Assembly: GCA_019671005.1 (NCBI GenBank)
Contig: CM033725.1
Location: 36,106,678-36,170,677 of the forward strand
Direction of reading: 5' to 3'
Length of the DNA stretch: 64,000 bases
Source of the DNA: Hibiscus mutabilis
Taxonomy: Eukaryota > Streptophyta > Magnoliopsida > Malvales > Malvaceae
Positions 10,399-20,193 of this stretch are shown here, piece by piece. A program made the translations under genes and the position numbers. The notes under the pieces are model-generated. The model made no database searches. It was not told the DNA's origin and saw only the letters and a list, made by a program, of their open reading frames with translations. The number at the start of each line of letters is the position of its first letter. The stretch's first letter is position 1.

Positions 10399-11255
10399 GT
10401 GGTAAAAGAATTTTCTGATGTGTTTCCCGAAAAACTTTCAGGACTCCCTCTGACACGAGAAGTAAAATTTGAGATTAAAGTGAAACCAGTGACTACACCA
10501 GTCTCCATTACTCCGTATAGGATGGCTCCAGTTGAATTAAAAGAATTGAAGGCCCAAATCCAAGATCTTTTGGATAAAAGATTTATTCGACCGAGTTCCT
10601 CACCCTAGGGAGCACCGATTTTGTTTGTCAATAAGAAAGATGGATCGATGTGACTACATTGACTACTGTCAGCTAAATAGAGTAACAACCAAGAATAAGT
10701 ATCCATTACCAAGGATCGATGAACTCTTCGATCAGTTGAAAGGTGCTTCTGCCTTTTCTAAGATAAACTTACGATCCAGATACTATCAAATGCAAGTGAA
10801 TGAGTCTGATGTTCCAAAGACTGCCTTCCGAACTAGATACGGCCATTATGAGTTCTTGGTAATACCTTTTGGGCTTACCAACACACCTGCAGCCTTCATG
10901 GACCTGATGAACTGTGTGTTCTGGCCCTATTTAGATAGATTTGTGGTTGTGTTCATGATGACATCTTGATCTATTCCAATGATACTGCCACTCATGAAGA
11001 ACATCTCTGAATTGTACTTCAAACTCTCCGGGAGAAACAGTTATACGCTAAGTTCAGCAAATGTGAATTATGGCTATCCGAAGTATCCTTTTTTGGACGT
11101 GATCTCTTCTGCCATAATTCAAGTTGACCCAGAGAAGATTTAAGTGATTCTTGATTAGATCCCTCTGAAGAATGTTGGAGAAGTTCATAGTTTTCTGGGC
11201 CTTGTAGGCTAGTACTGCAGATTCGTTAAAGGGTTCACAATGATTGTTGCACCCT
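10399..11255 (+). pseudogene. Gypsy-2 reverse transcriptase
   Basis: Fingers and palm are recognisable: FSDVFPEKLSGLP, RPSSSP, DYCQLNRVT, KYPLPRIDELFDQLKGA, YYQMQV, PFGLTNTPAAF and FVVVF. A stop interrupts at 10606-10608. At the catalytic aspartate motif (about 10955) one base is missing compared with Gypsy-3 and Gypsy-5, so FIDD is read through in the wrong frame and the frame ends soon after. The thumb and connection follow in other frames to about 11255. Confidence 0.88.
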
Positions 11256-11745
11256 TGACGAAGCTTCTCCGTAGGGAAACCCCTTCGTGTGGACAATAGA
11301 GCAAAAAAGGAGTTTTGATTAGCTTAAGCAAATCTTGACACATGCCCCTATTTTGGTGCAACCTGAGTCGGGCAAGGACTTCACAGTGTATAGTGATGCA
11401 TCCCATTTGGGATTAGGCCGTGTACTTATGCAAGAAGGAAAAGTCATTGCTTATGCCTCATGACAGCTTAAACCACACGAGCTAAACTATCCGACACATG
11501 ACCTAGAGCTAGCTGCTGTGGTGTTTGCCTTAAAAATTTGGAGGCACTATCTTTAAGGTGAGAAGTATTACTTGTACACTGATCACAATAGCCTAAAATA
11601 TCTTGACTCAGAAAGAGTTGAATATCCACCAACGTTGGTGGATGGAACTTTTGAACTATGATTTGGTTATTGACAACCATCCCGGTAAGGCCAATGTTAT
11701 GGCTGACGCTCTTAGTCAGAAGCCCACTCCCTCCCTGAGATGTTT
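11256..11745 (+). pseudogene. Gypsy-2 RNase H
   Basis: VYSDASHLGLG, LNYPTHDLELAAVVFALKIWRHY and YTDHNSLKY are visible, then a small deletion moves the frame to the LTQKELN...GKANVMADALSQKP segment. A TGA replaces the Arg codon of the ASRQLK motif at 11461. The junction to integrase (about 11717-11750) reads through without intron A. Confidence 0.87.
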
Positions 11746-12502
11746 GAATGCTTACTTCCGGCTCAATAAGCATGGCAAATTGTTGGTGGAATTGAGAATT
11801 CAGTCAATCATCGTGTCTCGAATCAAAGCACTATAGGAGTCTTACGAGAAGTTGCGAACTCTTATTGCTAAGATCAAGGATAAGCCAGATCCTGATTTCG
11901 CTATGAATTTTGAAGGTTTATTGTGCTTTCAAAACCGTATGTGTCCCCGATGATGATGATCTTCAGAATCAAATTTTGAGTAAAGCTCATTTGAGTCCTT
12001 TTTCTATTCATCCTAGAGCTATCAAGATGTATAAAGACTTGAAAGAGCTGTATTGGTAGTCTGGTATGAAAGGTGAGATCACGAACTTTGTGGCTAGGTG
12101 TCTGACCTGCCAACGGGTTAAAGCCAAACACAAGGTGCCTACTGGTCTCTTGCAACTTATTGGGCTTCTACAATGAAAATGGAAACGCATTACGATGGAT
12201 TTCGTAAGCAGTCTACCAATGACATCGAAGAAAAATGATGCAGTATGGGTCATTGTAGATCGATTCACCAAGTCTGCTCATTTCCTTCCGTGAGGATTAA
12301 TTTCAACTTGCCTAAACTTGCTGAGTTATACATTTGTGAAGTCATCCGTTTACACGGAGTTCCTGTATCCATCATCTCCGACCGCGATCCGTGTTTTGCA
12401 TCCCAGTTTTGGAGAACCCTACATGAGGCTTTGGGAACTCGAGTGCACCTAAGCACTACTTTCCACCCTCAAAACGATGGTCAATCTGAAAGAGTTATTC
12501 AA
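11746..12502 (+). pseudogene. Gypsy-2 integrase, N-terminal and core domains
   Basis: The H2C2 zinc-binding region reads HPRAIKMYKDL ... CLTCQRVKAKH (about 12010-12130). The core contains MDFVSSLP (first catalytic Asp), ISDRDPCF (second Asp) and NDGQSER (catalytic Glu, just before 12500). Frameshifts lie near 11940 and 12290. The exon ends with a CAA codon at 12500-12502 and the next bases are a GT donor. Confidence 0.88.
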
Positions 12503-12568
12503 GTAACCTTATATCCCTTTTATTCATATGTATAAGTATTTCGTACCAATCTTGATTCTTCCTTGTAG
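12503..12568 (+). other. Predicted intron B in Gypsy-2 integrase (66 bp)
   Basis: The segment starts GTAACCTT and ends TTCCTTGTAG with a pyrimidine-rich 3' end. Removal is phase 0 and joins RVIQ to ILEDML, exactly the uninterrupted sequence seen in Gypsy-1. Retained, it gives a stop within 13 codons, directly after the catalytic Glu. Gypsy-3 has an alignable 70-bp intron at the same codon. Splicing is inferred from sequence only. Confidence 0.78.
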
Positions 12569-13312
12569 ATTCTAGAAGATATGCTACGAACCCGTGTTAT
12601 CGACTTCAGGGATACGTGGGAGAAATCCCTACCGTTGGTGGAATTTGCATACAACAATAGTCACCAAGCTTTGATTAAAATGGCTCCCTATGAAGCTCTT
12701 TATAGAAGGAGTTGTAGAACCCTTCTCTATTGGACCGAGCTTGGTGAAGGCAATGTGTTAGGCCCTGACTTACTTCGGGAAACCGAAGAAAGGGTAACCA
12801 TCATTCGTGACCGGCTCAAGGCAGTGTTTGACCGGCAGAAAGCTTATGCTGATTTGAAAAGAAGGGACATTCAATATGATGTTGGCGAGAAGGCCTTCAT
12901 TAAGGTATCTCCGTGGAAGAAGATCCTTCATTTTGGCAAAAAATGAAAGCTAAGTCCTCGTTTTATCGGCCCATTCGAGGTGATCGAGCGAGTTGGACCC
13001 GTTGCCTACTGACTAGCTTTCCTTGAGAAGTTAAATCGAATCCATAATGTCTTTCATGTATCTATGCTACAGAAGTATCGGTCTGATCCTTCCCACGTGA
13101 TCGAGCTGGAGTCTGTGGACATCCAGTCCAACTTGACGTACGAGGAGGAACCAATGTAGATCCTCGCACGAGAAGTTAAGAGACTTCGAAACAAGTTCGT
13201 GCCTCTAGTAAAAGTCTTTGGAGAAGTCACTCAGTGGAGGAAGCAACCTGAGAGCCAGAGGAAACAATGCAGAAACAGTATCCTCATCTTTTTCAATTAG
13301 AGTGAAAATTCG
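12569..13312 (+). pseudogene. Gypsy-2 integrase C-terminus and chromodomain-like tail
   Basis: The open stretch to 12943 includes EFAYNNSHQA, the RSCRTLLYW block, and KVSPWKKILHFGKK of the GPY/F module. A TGA at 12944-12946 interrupts it. Further on, FIGPFEVIERVGPVAY, VFHVSMLQKY and a chromodomain-like end (SLSGG/EEAT and KQYPHLF-type text in shifted frames, about 13200-13300) are recognisable. In chromoviruses this tail is thought to steer integration into heterochromatin, which fits the nesting here. Confidence 0.87.
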
Positions 13313-13321
13313 AGGGCAAAT

Positions 13322-13340
13322 TTTCTTAAGGGGAGAGAGT
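13322..13340 (+). other. Gypsy-2 polypurine tract
   Basis: TTTCTTAAGGGGAGAGAGT lies directly before the TGTCACACC that opens the 3' LTR. The same TTTTCTTAAGGGG context precedes the LTRs of Gypsy-3, -4 and -5. Confidence 0.85.
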
Positions 13341-13547
13341 TGTCACACCCTGAAAACTGATCTAATCAGAATTAGGTTTTGGCGATCGAAAATTTTTGCA
13401 CCGATTATGCCAGAATAGTGTAATTGCTAATCCTTGTACCTCATTTTGAAGTAATGAAAGTTATTTAGGCTTAATTAAAATTGTTGTACCTTTTTGTAAG
13501 GAATGGAAGTTAGGGGTTTCATTGAAATTGCTGAATCTGGGCAAGGC

Positions 13548-13650
13548 GTAGCGATACGGTAGGACCTGTATCGATACAGCCTAACTATTTTTTACTAACT
13601 TACCCAATTTAGTCTAGTCGTATCGATATGGCCATAAGGTATATCGATAC
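13548..13650. repeat. Palindrome array a in Gypsy-2 3' LTR
   Basis: Four sites start at 13548, 13568, 13620 and 13641, forming two pairs with 20- and 21-bp spacing. They lie about 200 bp inside the LTR. The equivalent pairs in Gypsy-3 are at 22024-22126 and 29652-29754. Confidence 0.85.
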
Positions 13651-15497
13651 GGGTCCCTGCCCAAATCGATTTAGTGACCAAATTGAAAAGATTTGAAGTA
13701 GGGGATAACTCACCTACTTGCTTGCCACCATTTCACATGGGATAGCTAAAAAAAGATGATGGTCAATTTTCAATTGCCAAAATAATTGTAAAAAGATATG
13801 ATGAGATAGAAACAATTGTTTAAGCTTTCCTTTGCACAAGGGAAAGCTTTTGATTGGTTCCCTTGGGAGGTAAGAAATAATTAGAGATTAAGGATTGTTT
13901 TAAAATAGATAGGAAAAGCTTTTTTCCCTTGTTTTTCCTATTACCGAGACTAAACCCACCCTTTGCCTTAAAAAAATAAGCACGCACCTCCATTGTCATC
14001 TTCTTCCCTAAGCTCAAGCAAGCACCTCGATCCATTCCTTGTCCTTTGTTTGATTTCGATACATCAATTGAAAGCTTGCAATTGAGTAAGTAAAACCCCT
14101 ATGTCAATTTGATGATTCCATCAATTCTTAGAGTTTAATTTCAAGATTTAAGCCTTGAATGTTCAAGCTAAGCCCATGTGTTAGGAAGCCAATTTCCTTA
14201 TTTTGATGTTGTCTACAAGCTTTGGTAAGCTTGAAAAACGTTTATGAATCAATAGTTTCGATTCTAATGCAATCCTTTAATTTTGAACTAGCTCAAGTGG
14301 TGGAAGGCAAGTCATCTTCATCATCGGCTCCTCCAACGGCAAGAGGATCGCTATCCGTGAACATTGAAGTCTTCAAGTACTAGGTGAGTGTAGTGTCATG
14401 GGATTGGCTAGGTGCCATCCCGGTTGCATTTGTTTTGTACTTAGAAACTTGCATCTTGGTAAGGGCTCAAGTAGAGCAAATGTATATGGATTCTATAGTA
14501 AATATGGCAAGTCCTTCATATTTGAATGTTATATGTGAACTTATGTATGATATTTGAATATGTTATGTGTGAAACTTGATATGAACATGTTATGATATGA
14601 TATTTGGAGCCAAGGCTCAATTTGCAATCCAATATGACCTAAGGGAACAAAGGTAAGTCTTATGACGAAATATGAAACCTTGGACACTTGTGGACATCAG
14701 ATACAATTGGCATGCCATAAGGTTATTTGAGCTCACTAAGTAAGAGATTGGACTACGGTCTGGGGCTACGACCTATATGTGAGGGAGAAAAGGTTAGATT
14801 TTGTAAGGGACTTCGGAGCTACAACTCAAGGCCTATTTCCGATATGGGTGGCGTACAGGGGAATCTACGTATCCATTGGTTGCTATGTCCAAGGGAAAAA
14901 TGAAGAATATGTATTTTGCATTTGATATATGAAATTACTTTATGTTGATGCTAAGTATGAATTGTATATGTTACTATTATGTATATGTCATTCGAGCACG
15001 CCTACATGTTTACATGCCATTAAAGAACTTGGTTGCACTTGTTATAACTACCTCACTAGGCTATGTAAGTCTAACATGTGTGTGTCTCATGCATATCAGG
15101 ACCTTGAAGCAATCCGAGCCCTGATCGTGTTGTTAAAGTTGCAAGTTACTTATGCCAATTTCATGTATGCTTATGTTTTGTTTTAAACTCCTAGTATGGT
15201 GGCATAGGGCTTAGATGTGTTATATTGGTCTATTTTTATATGTATGTAATGGCCCTAAAGTGTCTAAGTACTAAAAATGAAAGATGGTGTGGTTGTAAAT
15301 TAAAGAAACTAGTTAAATTGGGATTAAAGACACTAAAAGGTAAAAACATAGTAAACGGATTCAAATGGACCTAAAAATTGACATGCTAGTAGTTTTTAGT
15401 GATTAAATACTGCTGGTAAAATTTGGGAAAGTTTGGATATTGTTCGGTCTATTAATTCGAATAAAAATCAGATAAAATATGTCATTACGAGACATGC

Positions 15498-15776
15498 GTA
15501 TTGATACGGATTAAATTATATCTATACAGCCTTGCATATTTGGACCTAGTAAAGCAGAGCATATCGATACGCAAAAGGTGTATCGGTACGGATCTTGGCA
15601 GTAAGGATTGGGAAATAAATTGTATCGATACGGCCTTAGGCTGTACCGAAACCGGTCAACCTTGGTCAACACGTATAGATACAAGCTTAGATGTATCGAT
15701 ACGAGCTTGTTACCCTTAAATCTGGAATTGAGAAATTTGGCTTAGCGTACCGATACTGTTTCAAGTGTATTGGTAC
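15498..15776. repeat. Palindrome array b in Gypsy-2 3' LTR
   Basis: This array is colinear with 7829-8110 of the 5' LTR. The first pair starts at 15498 and 15518, and the last at 15747 and 15767, each 20 bp apart. Several sites differ from the 5' copy by single transitions at the central CG. Confidence 0.85.
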
Positions 15777-16329
15777 AGTATTAGTTAATTCTGTTAAAAG
15801 ACTAAAACTACAGTTTTAAATAGTTTACAAATTGGTCACTAAACTTTAAATGATCTAATTAGAAGTGTAAACGACCTTCGTTAATAAAAAAATTTTTGAG
15901 GCTAATAAATGACAAGATCAATTGAAGGTTAGTAAAAAAAAATTCCGATAAAGACCTTTAATTGGTAAAATTTACGATTGTCTCTAAATTTTAAAAAAAG
16001 TTTGAAATTAACCCCAAATTGAGTAAGCTATTAATAAGTTTGTTTGATAAGTTGTAAAAGAGATTAATAAGACATTTAGAATAAGATTCTGAACTCCGGT
16101 TAAGCTTCTGACCCACGAATAAGTTTTTGGTAACACTTTCCGACCCGGTTCTCTACTAGGCCGAGAAGGGGGTTTTACAATTGATTTGTTGAAAGCAAGG
16201 ATCAACTGGTACTATTAATTGCCGCTAAAGCACTAGCAGCATCAGGAGTTGCCTATTAAAAGCAATGAAAATAATGACTGTAAATAAAAAATGAATGGAG
16301 TAATAAGAAAGTAAAATATTTTTATACCT

Positions 16330-16600
16330 TTGTATCAATCGTACGAAGCAAAGCATCCAGATGAGGCACATGTAGATTTGGACGTTGTTTTTGAAAGTAG
16401 GTAGAAAGCAAGTTTCAAAAAGTATTTCTAATTTTGCAACCTTAGATTTCAACCCTTCCACGTCTTCAATATTTTAGACTGGTTGTGAAAGTCCAGATTC
16501 CTAAGAAGAACGAGTGTGAACTGCCCCTACACAACGAACCCGCCCTCTTCTTTCCAGTCCCTTAACTTGAGCAAACACATCATTTACTAAATGCAATAAA
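16330..16600 (-). pseudogene. Plant En/Spm (Ptta-type) transposase C-terminal fragment
   Basis: On the minus strand, FAQVKGLERRGRVRCVG resembles the ERHGRVRGxG motif of plant Transposase_24/Ptta-type proteins. Further on, VEGLKSKVAKLEILFETCF and, in the neighbouring frame, QRPNLHVPHLDALL (about 16345-16395) follow the family's coiled-coil C-terminal layout. At least two stops and one frameshift separate these blocks. The catalytic part is absent. Family assignment is from motif resemblance and is moderate. Confidence 0.55.
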
Positions 16601-16694
16601 AAACAAACTTCTTTTAAACAAACTGACCATCTATGGTTCCACACCACCTGAATATATACATAAATAGGAAAGAATGAGGAAATAAAAAACAAAC

Positions 16695-16797
16695 GTTCAA
16701 TAGCTTCACGCGGAGTCTTGAAGCCCAAACCGACGCTCTTCCAAAATCTATTTCCTCCATTTAGACCTTTTTCCTTAGATTTCTTGGAACTGAAAAC
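16695..16797 (-). pseudogene. Cytosolic ribosomal protein S11 (uS17) exon fragment
   Basis: Minus-strand translation gives VFSSKKSKEKGLNGG followed by NRFWKSVGLGFKTPREAIE, an excellent match to the conserved N-terminal part of eukaryotic 40S S11. The match stops right after AIE, where plant S11 genes have an exon border, and the following minus-strand text starts GTTTGT and is T-rich like an intron. One residue of the usual VFLSSKK is missing. The remaining exons are absent, so this is not a working gene. Proximity to transposase text suggests capture by the DNA transposon. Confidence 0.8.
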
Positions 16798-18204
16798 GCC
16801 GATATAAAATCAATAAAACCATCCAATACCCAAATAGAAAAAATGTAAAAGTACATGAAAATCTTTCAAGGTAAACTTCATAACCAAAACCATAATACAT
16901 AAGCTTCATCCCAAAAATGTGTCGAGTTATTAAGGATATTTCTAGTAGTGTCTCTGTTTCTCAATGATTTTCCAAAGCAAGAATCTTATTGTTTGTGGTA
17001 AAAGCAACGCTTTAAGAATCTGGGAAATAACTGGATGTAGTTTTAGCAACACAAAGAAAGTTGGATGCAATTTTAGCAACACCAACATCACAAAAGAAAC
17101 TAGAAAAAGCTGTGTAAAAAACTACATAAAAACCTGGATCATCAAAGTATAAGCAACGTTTTGAGAATCCAGGAAACAACTGCTTGGTAAAAGCAAGAAT
17201 TGGGCATAAAAATAACCAATGAATCTCAAGACAAATGAGCGATCGAATCAAACACTATTAAGAAATACGTAGCTAAAGCAAGGATAGGACAACTAAAATC
17301 AATTGATGAAGCTCACAACAAATGAGAACTAAATCCAACTACTTGTATCATCAATTAAACCACCCAAATTCAACACAAAGTCACCAAAGTAAGCTAATAT
17401 TCAATAAAATAAACACACAAACAGTCACTATTGATTCCATGTTGTTTACACCTATGGTTCACACATATCTCATGCTAATTCGATCGAACCATCGCATACA
17501 AGTAGGCATTCGCTTACTGGACTGTTTTACCTAACAAACTGAGCTGCTAATTTCGTAAAAAAGCAATGCATACAAACTGTTTGGGTAAAGAAGGAAAAAT
17601 AAAGCATACATTTCATCAGTCATGAACAACTTTTTCACTTATTTTGCAATCAACACTAAGCAGTTAATACCTTCTTCCACTTATATGATAGATATATTTC
17701 CATTTGACTAAAAAGCTCTTGGATATGCAAAACAAGTCGGCAAGCAAATGAAATTTGAGTAGACAATCTCAAGAATGTTCTCCTAAAATAGACATATTTT
17801 TCCCTCTTTTTAGGGCTAATTTATCTGATGCCCTAAATTATAGTCAAGATTCCAAAGCAATGGATGGTTCGTGGTAGAAAGAAAAAAAGAGCAAGGATTG
17901 AAGAGCACGAGAGATGATTACCTATGGGTTGTGGCTGCTTGGGTGGCTAGTTGTGTCTCTTACCATGACGACCGTCACGAGCGCGAGGGAGAAGAGCACG
18001 ACAGGTGCAGCCGTGGGTGGTCTGTGAGGAAGATGAAATTCTAATTTAGGGATTTCAATTTCGAAGTGGTCACGAGCACGATAGAGAAAAGAGCACTGCA
18101 AGGGTTTTTGTTAAGATTTTTATATTATTTTAATAGGTAAATAAATAAATATGTTTTTATTAAATATAAAAAATTAATTTAAAATACATTTTATATATAA
18201 AACT

Positions 18205-18266
18205 TAAAAGTATACCTACAGATATATAATTCTTTCGGTAAAAACTCTATCTATACCGACAGACAT
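18205..18266. repeat. Subterminal-type repeats of the CACTA remnant
   Basis: Alternating inverted motifs (TACCTACAGATATATAA, TCTTTCGGTAAA, TATACCGACAG) resemble the short CCGAC-type repeats near CACTA transposon ends. They suggest that the element end lies close to 18290. Confidence 0.45.
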
Positions 18267-18289
18267 GTTTGTTTTGACACCCATGGTTG

Positions 18290-19289
18290 CCACTGCTAAT
18301 AATCATGTTTATGCGCTAAAATTAAAATTATGGAAGGAAAACTCATAGTCTATTTGTGCGCTAAAAATGTATGAGTATATGATATGTTTATTTCATGAGT
18401 TATAAACAAAATTAATGTTATATATCTTATACTGGATTTATTTATTTTATCAGAGTTGATATTTTTAATTAATTTGAGTTTTGCATGTTTAAATGGCTTG
18501 GAAAGAGAAATGGCATAAAGAGATTATAGGAAGTTGTTTTAGTTATTCGTTATGTCTACATTTTTTTCTAGAGGAAAAATCATTATCGACATCCAACGTT
18601 TCTCAAGCATTGAGAAGATGACAAATCTGCATTCACAAAATTATTTGTACATACCTCGACATTATTTTTCAGGGATTTAATATCGTTCGTCGCGACTGTA
18701 ACCAGCCAAACAGATTGTCGGCCTAAACAAAAATTAAAGATTATAATATTTATCGTATTCCAATTCTTTGTAACATGTTCTTTTCTAATAATTTGTTATA
18801 TTGATTTTACAGTGTTATTATACTAACAAATTTAACCATCGTTTTATTGTGTTATTACTCATGACGCTCCACGAAGCACCCAAATTTAAAGTAAGGATTT
18901 GAAAAACAAATCATGCTTGTGAAGCCACGTGTAAAATCAAGCTTCCATAGTGGTTGTGCACCTTGCGCTTTAACCTGTATGTTGATGGTTCAATTTTGGT
19001 TGGTGGCAGAGATGCTCTAATGATGATCGATAATGGCATGATATTTTTACCATATAAAATCAAGTTTGCAAAATCATATATGTGATGAACGACAATGGCA
19101 TCCTTCGGCACTGGTTAATTATTGGATTTATTTTATTCTTTAAAGTCAATGCAAACATGATGATTATTCATGAGATTATTGGATCTATTTCATTCTTTGA
19201 AGATAACGTAAACATGATAATTCACTATCTGATTAATGAATATATAAAACTCAGATATGATCCAAATTACTTCACAACTGAAGTTATTT
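18290..19289. other. Unassigned AT-rich stretch
   Basis: No convincing coding or structural feature was recognised. It probably includes decayed 5' sequence of the copia element whose gag becomes recognisable from about 19290, but no copia 5' LTR or primer-binding site matching the 3' LTR at 51356 was found. Confidence 0.5.
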
Positions 19290-19510
19290 GATCAAAGTAT
19301 CACACAAATAATGTTGTCCTCAGACACATATCGTGAAAAAAAAGGTTTTAAAGGCCCACTGGCTCCACTCTATTCCCTGAAGTGAATGTGAGATTTTACA
19401 ATGGAAAGAATAAATGTCATATTAGTAGTTGTGGTTACGGTCGAGGCCATGGACATACACATTATGGTCAATTTTAGAATATTTATACCCACCGAAAGTG
19501 AGGTTATAAG
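19290..19510 (+). pseudogene. Copia gag, part 1
   Basis: RPTGSTLFPEVN, then a Gly/Arg/His-rich stretch (YGRGHGHTHYGQF) and a lysine-rich end match the region between the capsid-like domain and the zinc knuckle of plant UBN2-type copia gag proteins. Stops are frequent. The last five bases, ATAAG (19506-19510), are the target site duplicated by Gypsy-3, and the reading continues at 29956 as a Lys/Asp-rich stretch. Confidence 0.7.
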
Positions 19511-19913
19511 TGTAACGACCCATTCCTGGTCTGGTAGAGAACCGGTCCAAAAAGTGTTACCATAAAGCATATTTGAAGTTCGGAGGCTTTAATCGGAGTT
19601 CGGAACTTATTTGAAATGTCTTGTTAATCTCTTTTAATACCCAACGAACTAACTTATTAACAGCTTACTCAAATTATGGTCAATTTTACACTTTTTCAAA
19701 CTTAGGGACTAAATTGCAAATTTTACAAATTAAAGGGCTTTATTGGATTTCTTTTTAAAATCTTCAATTAAACTTACCAATTATTAACCTGTCAAATTTT
19801 GTTATTAACGAAGGTCATTTACCCTTCCAATTAGGCCATTTAAAGATTAGTGGCCCATCTGTAAACTATTTAAAACTATGCCCATTGCCCTTTTAACAGA
19901 ATTAACTAACTTT

Positions 19914-20193
19914 TTATCGATACACCTAGGACCGTATCGGTACGCTAAGCCAAATTTCCCAAATCTAGATTCAAGGGTAACAAGCCCGTATCGATACATC
20001 TAACCCTGTATCGATACGCATTGACCGAGGTTAACTTGTTTCGGTACATCCTAAGGCTGTATCGATACCATTTATTTCCCATACCTTATTGTCCAAGTCC
20101 GTATCGATACACCCCCTAGTGTACCGATATGCCTTGTTTTACCAAGTCCAAATATGCAAGCTCGTATCGATACAGCTTGACCCGTATCGATAC
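19914..20193. repeat. Palindrome array b in Gypsy-3 3' LTR
   Basis: Repeated GTATCGATAC-like sites run in pairs. For example, the last pair ends with a perfect site at 20184-20193. The order of pairs matches Gypsy-2 array b read on the opposite strand. Confidence 0.83.

Larger units (their letters stand above)
6839..16179 (+). mobile_element. Gypsy-2: Ty3/gypsy chromovirus, 5' LTR truncated by Gypsy-1
   Basis: The element has a 5' LTR remnant, primer-binding site, gag, protease, RT, RNase H, integrase with intron B, chromodomain-like tail, polypurine tract and a full 2839-bp 3' LTR. Coding regions carry many stops and frameshifts. It is the same family as Gypsy-3, which lies in the opposite orientation: proteins, LTR architecture and intron B all correspond. 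The left target-site copy is beyond the window, so the insertion site cannot be verified. Confidence 0.92.
13341..16179 (+). repeat. Gypsy-2 3' LTR (2839 bp, complete)
   Basis: The LTR begins TGTCACACCC and ends GGGGGTTTTACA. Positions 14501-16179 pair with the 5' LTR remnant 6839-8514. Landmarks in order are palindrome array a, a CTACGG pair (about 14752-14772), a CATATCAG site, the AAACTCCTAG block (15185-15204) and array b. The first ~45 bp resemble the starts of the Gypsy-3, Gypsy-5 and solo LTRs, so these LTRs share ancestry. Confidence 0.92.
16180..18290 (-). mobile_element. CACTA-like DNA transposon remnant (probable)
   Basis: Between the Gypsy-2 LTR and the copia remains lies a minus-strand region with a plant En/Spm-type transposase fragment, a captured ribosomal-protein exon, and at 18205-18266 imperfect CCGACAG/TTCGGTA repeats like the subterminal repeats of CACTA elements. 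No clear CACTA termini were found, so the limits are approximate. 16840-18100 shows no recognisable protein, only AT-rich text with direct repeats around TTTTAGCAACAC and GCAACG (17000-17170). Confidence 0.5.

Noticed and set aside
16695..16797. A working RPS11 gene
   Set aside because: Only one exon fragment is present, one residue is missing, and no other exons occur in the surrounding 2 kb.
18290..19289. Copia 5' LTR
   Set aside because: No text matching the 3' LTR at 51356-51604 and no primer-binding site was found, so the 5' end is taken as lost.
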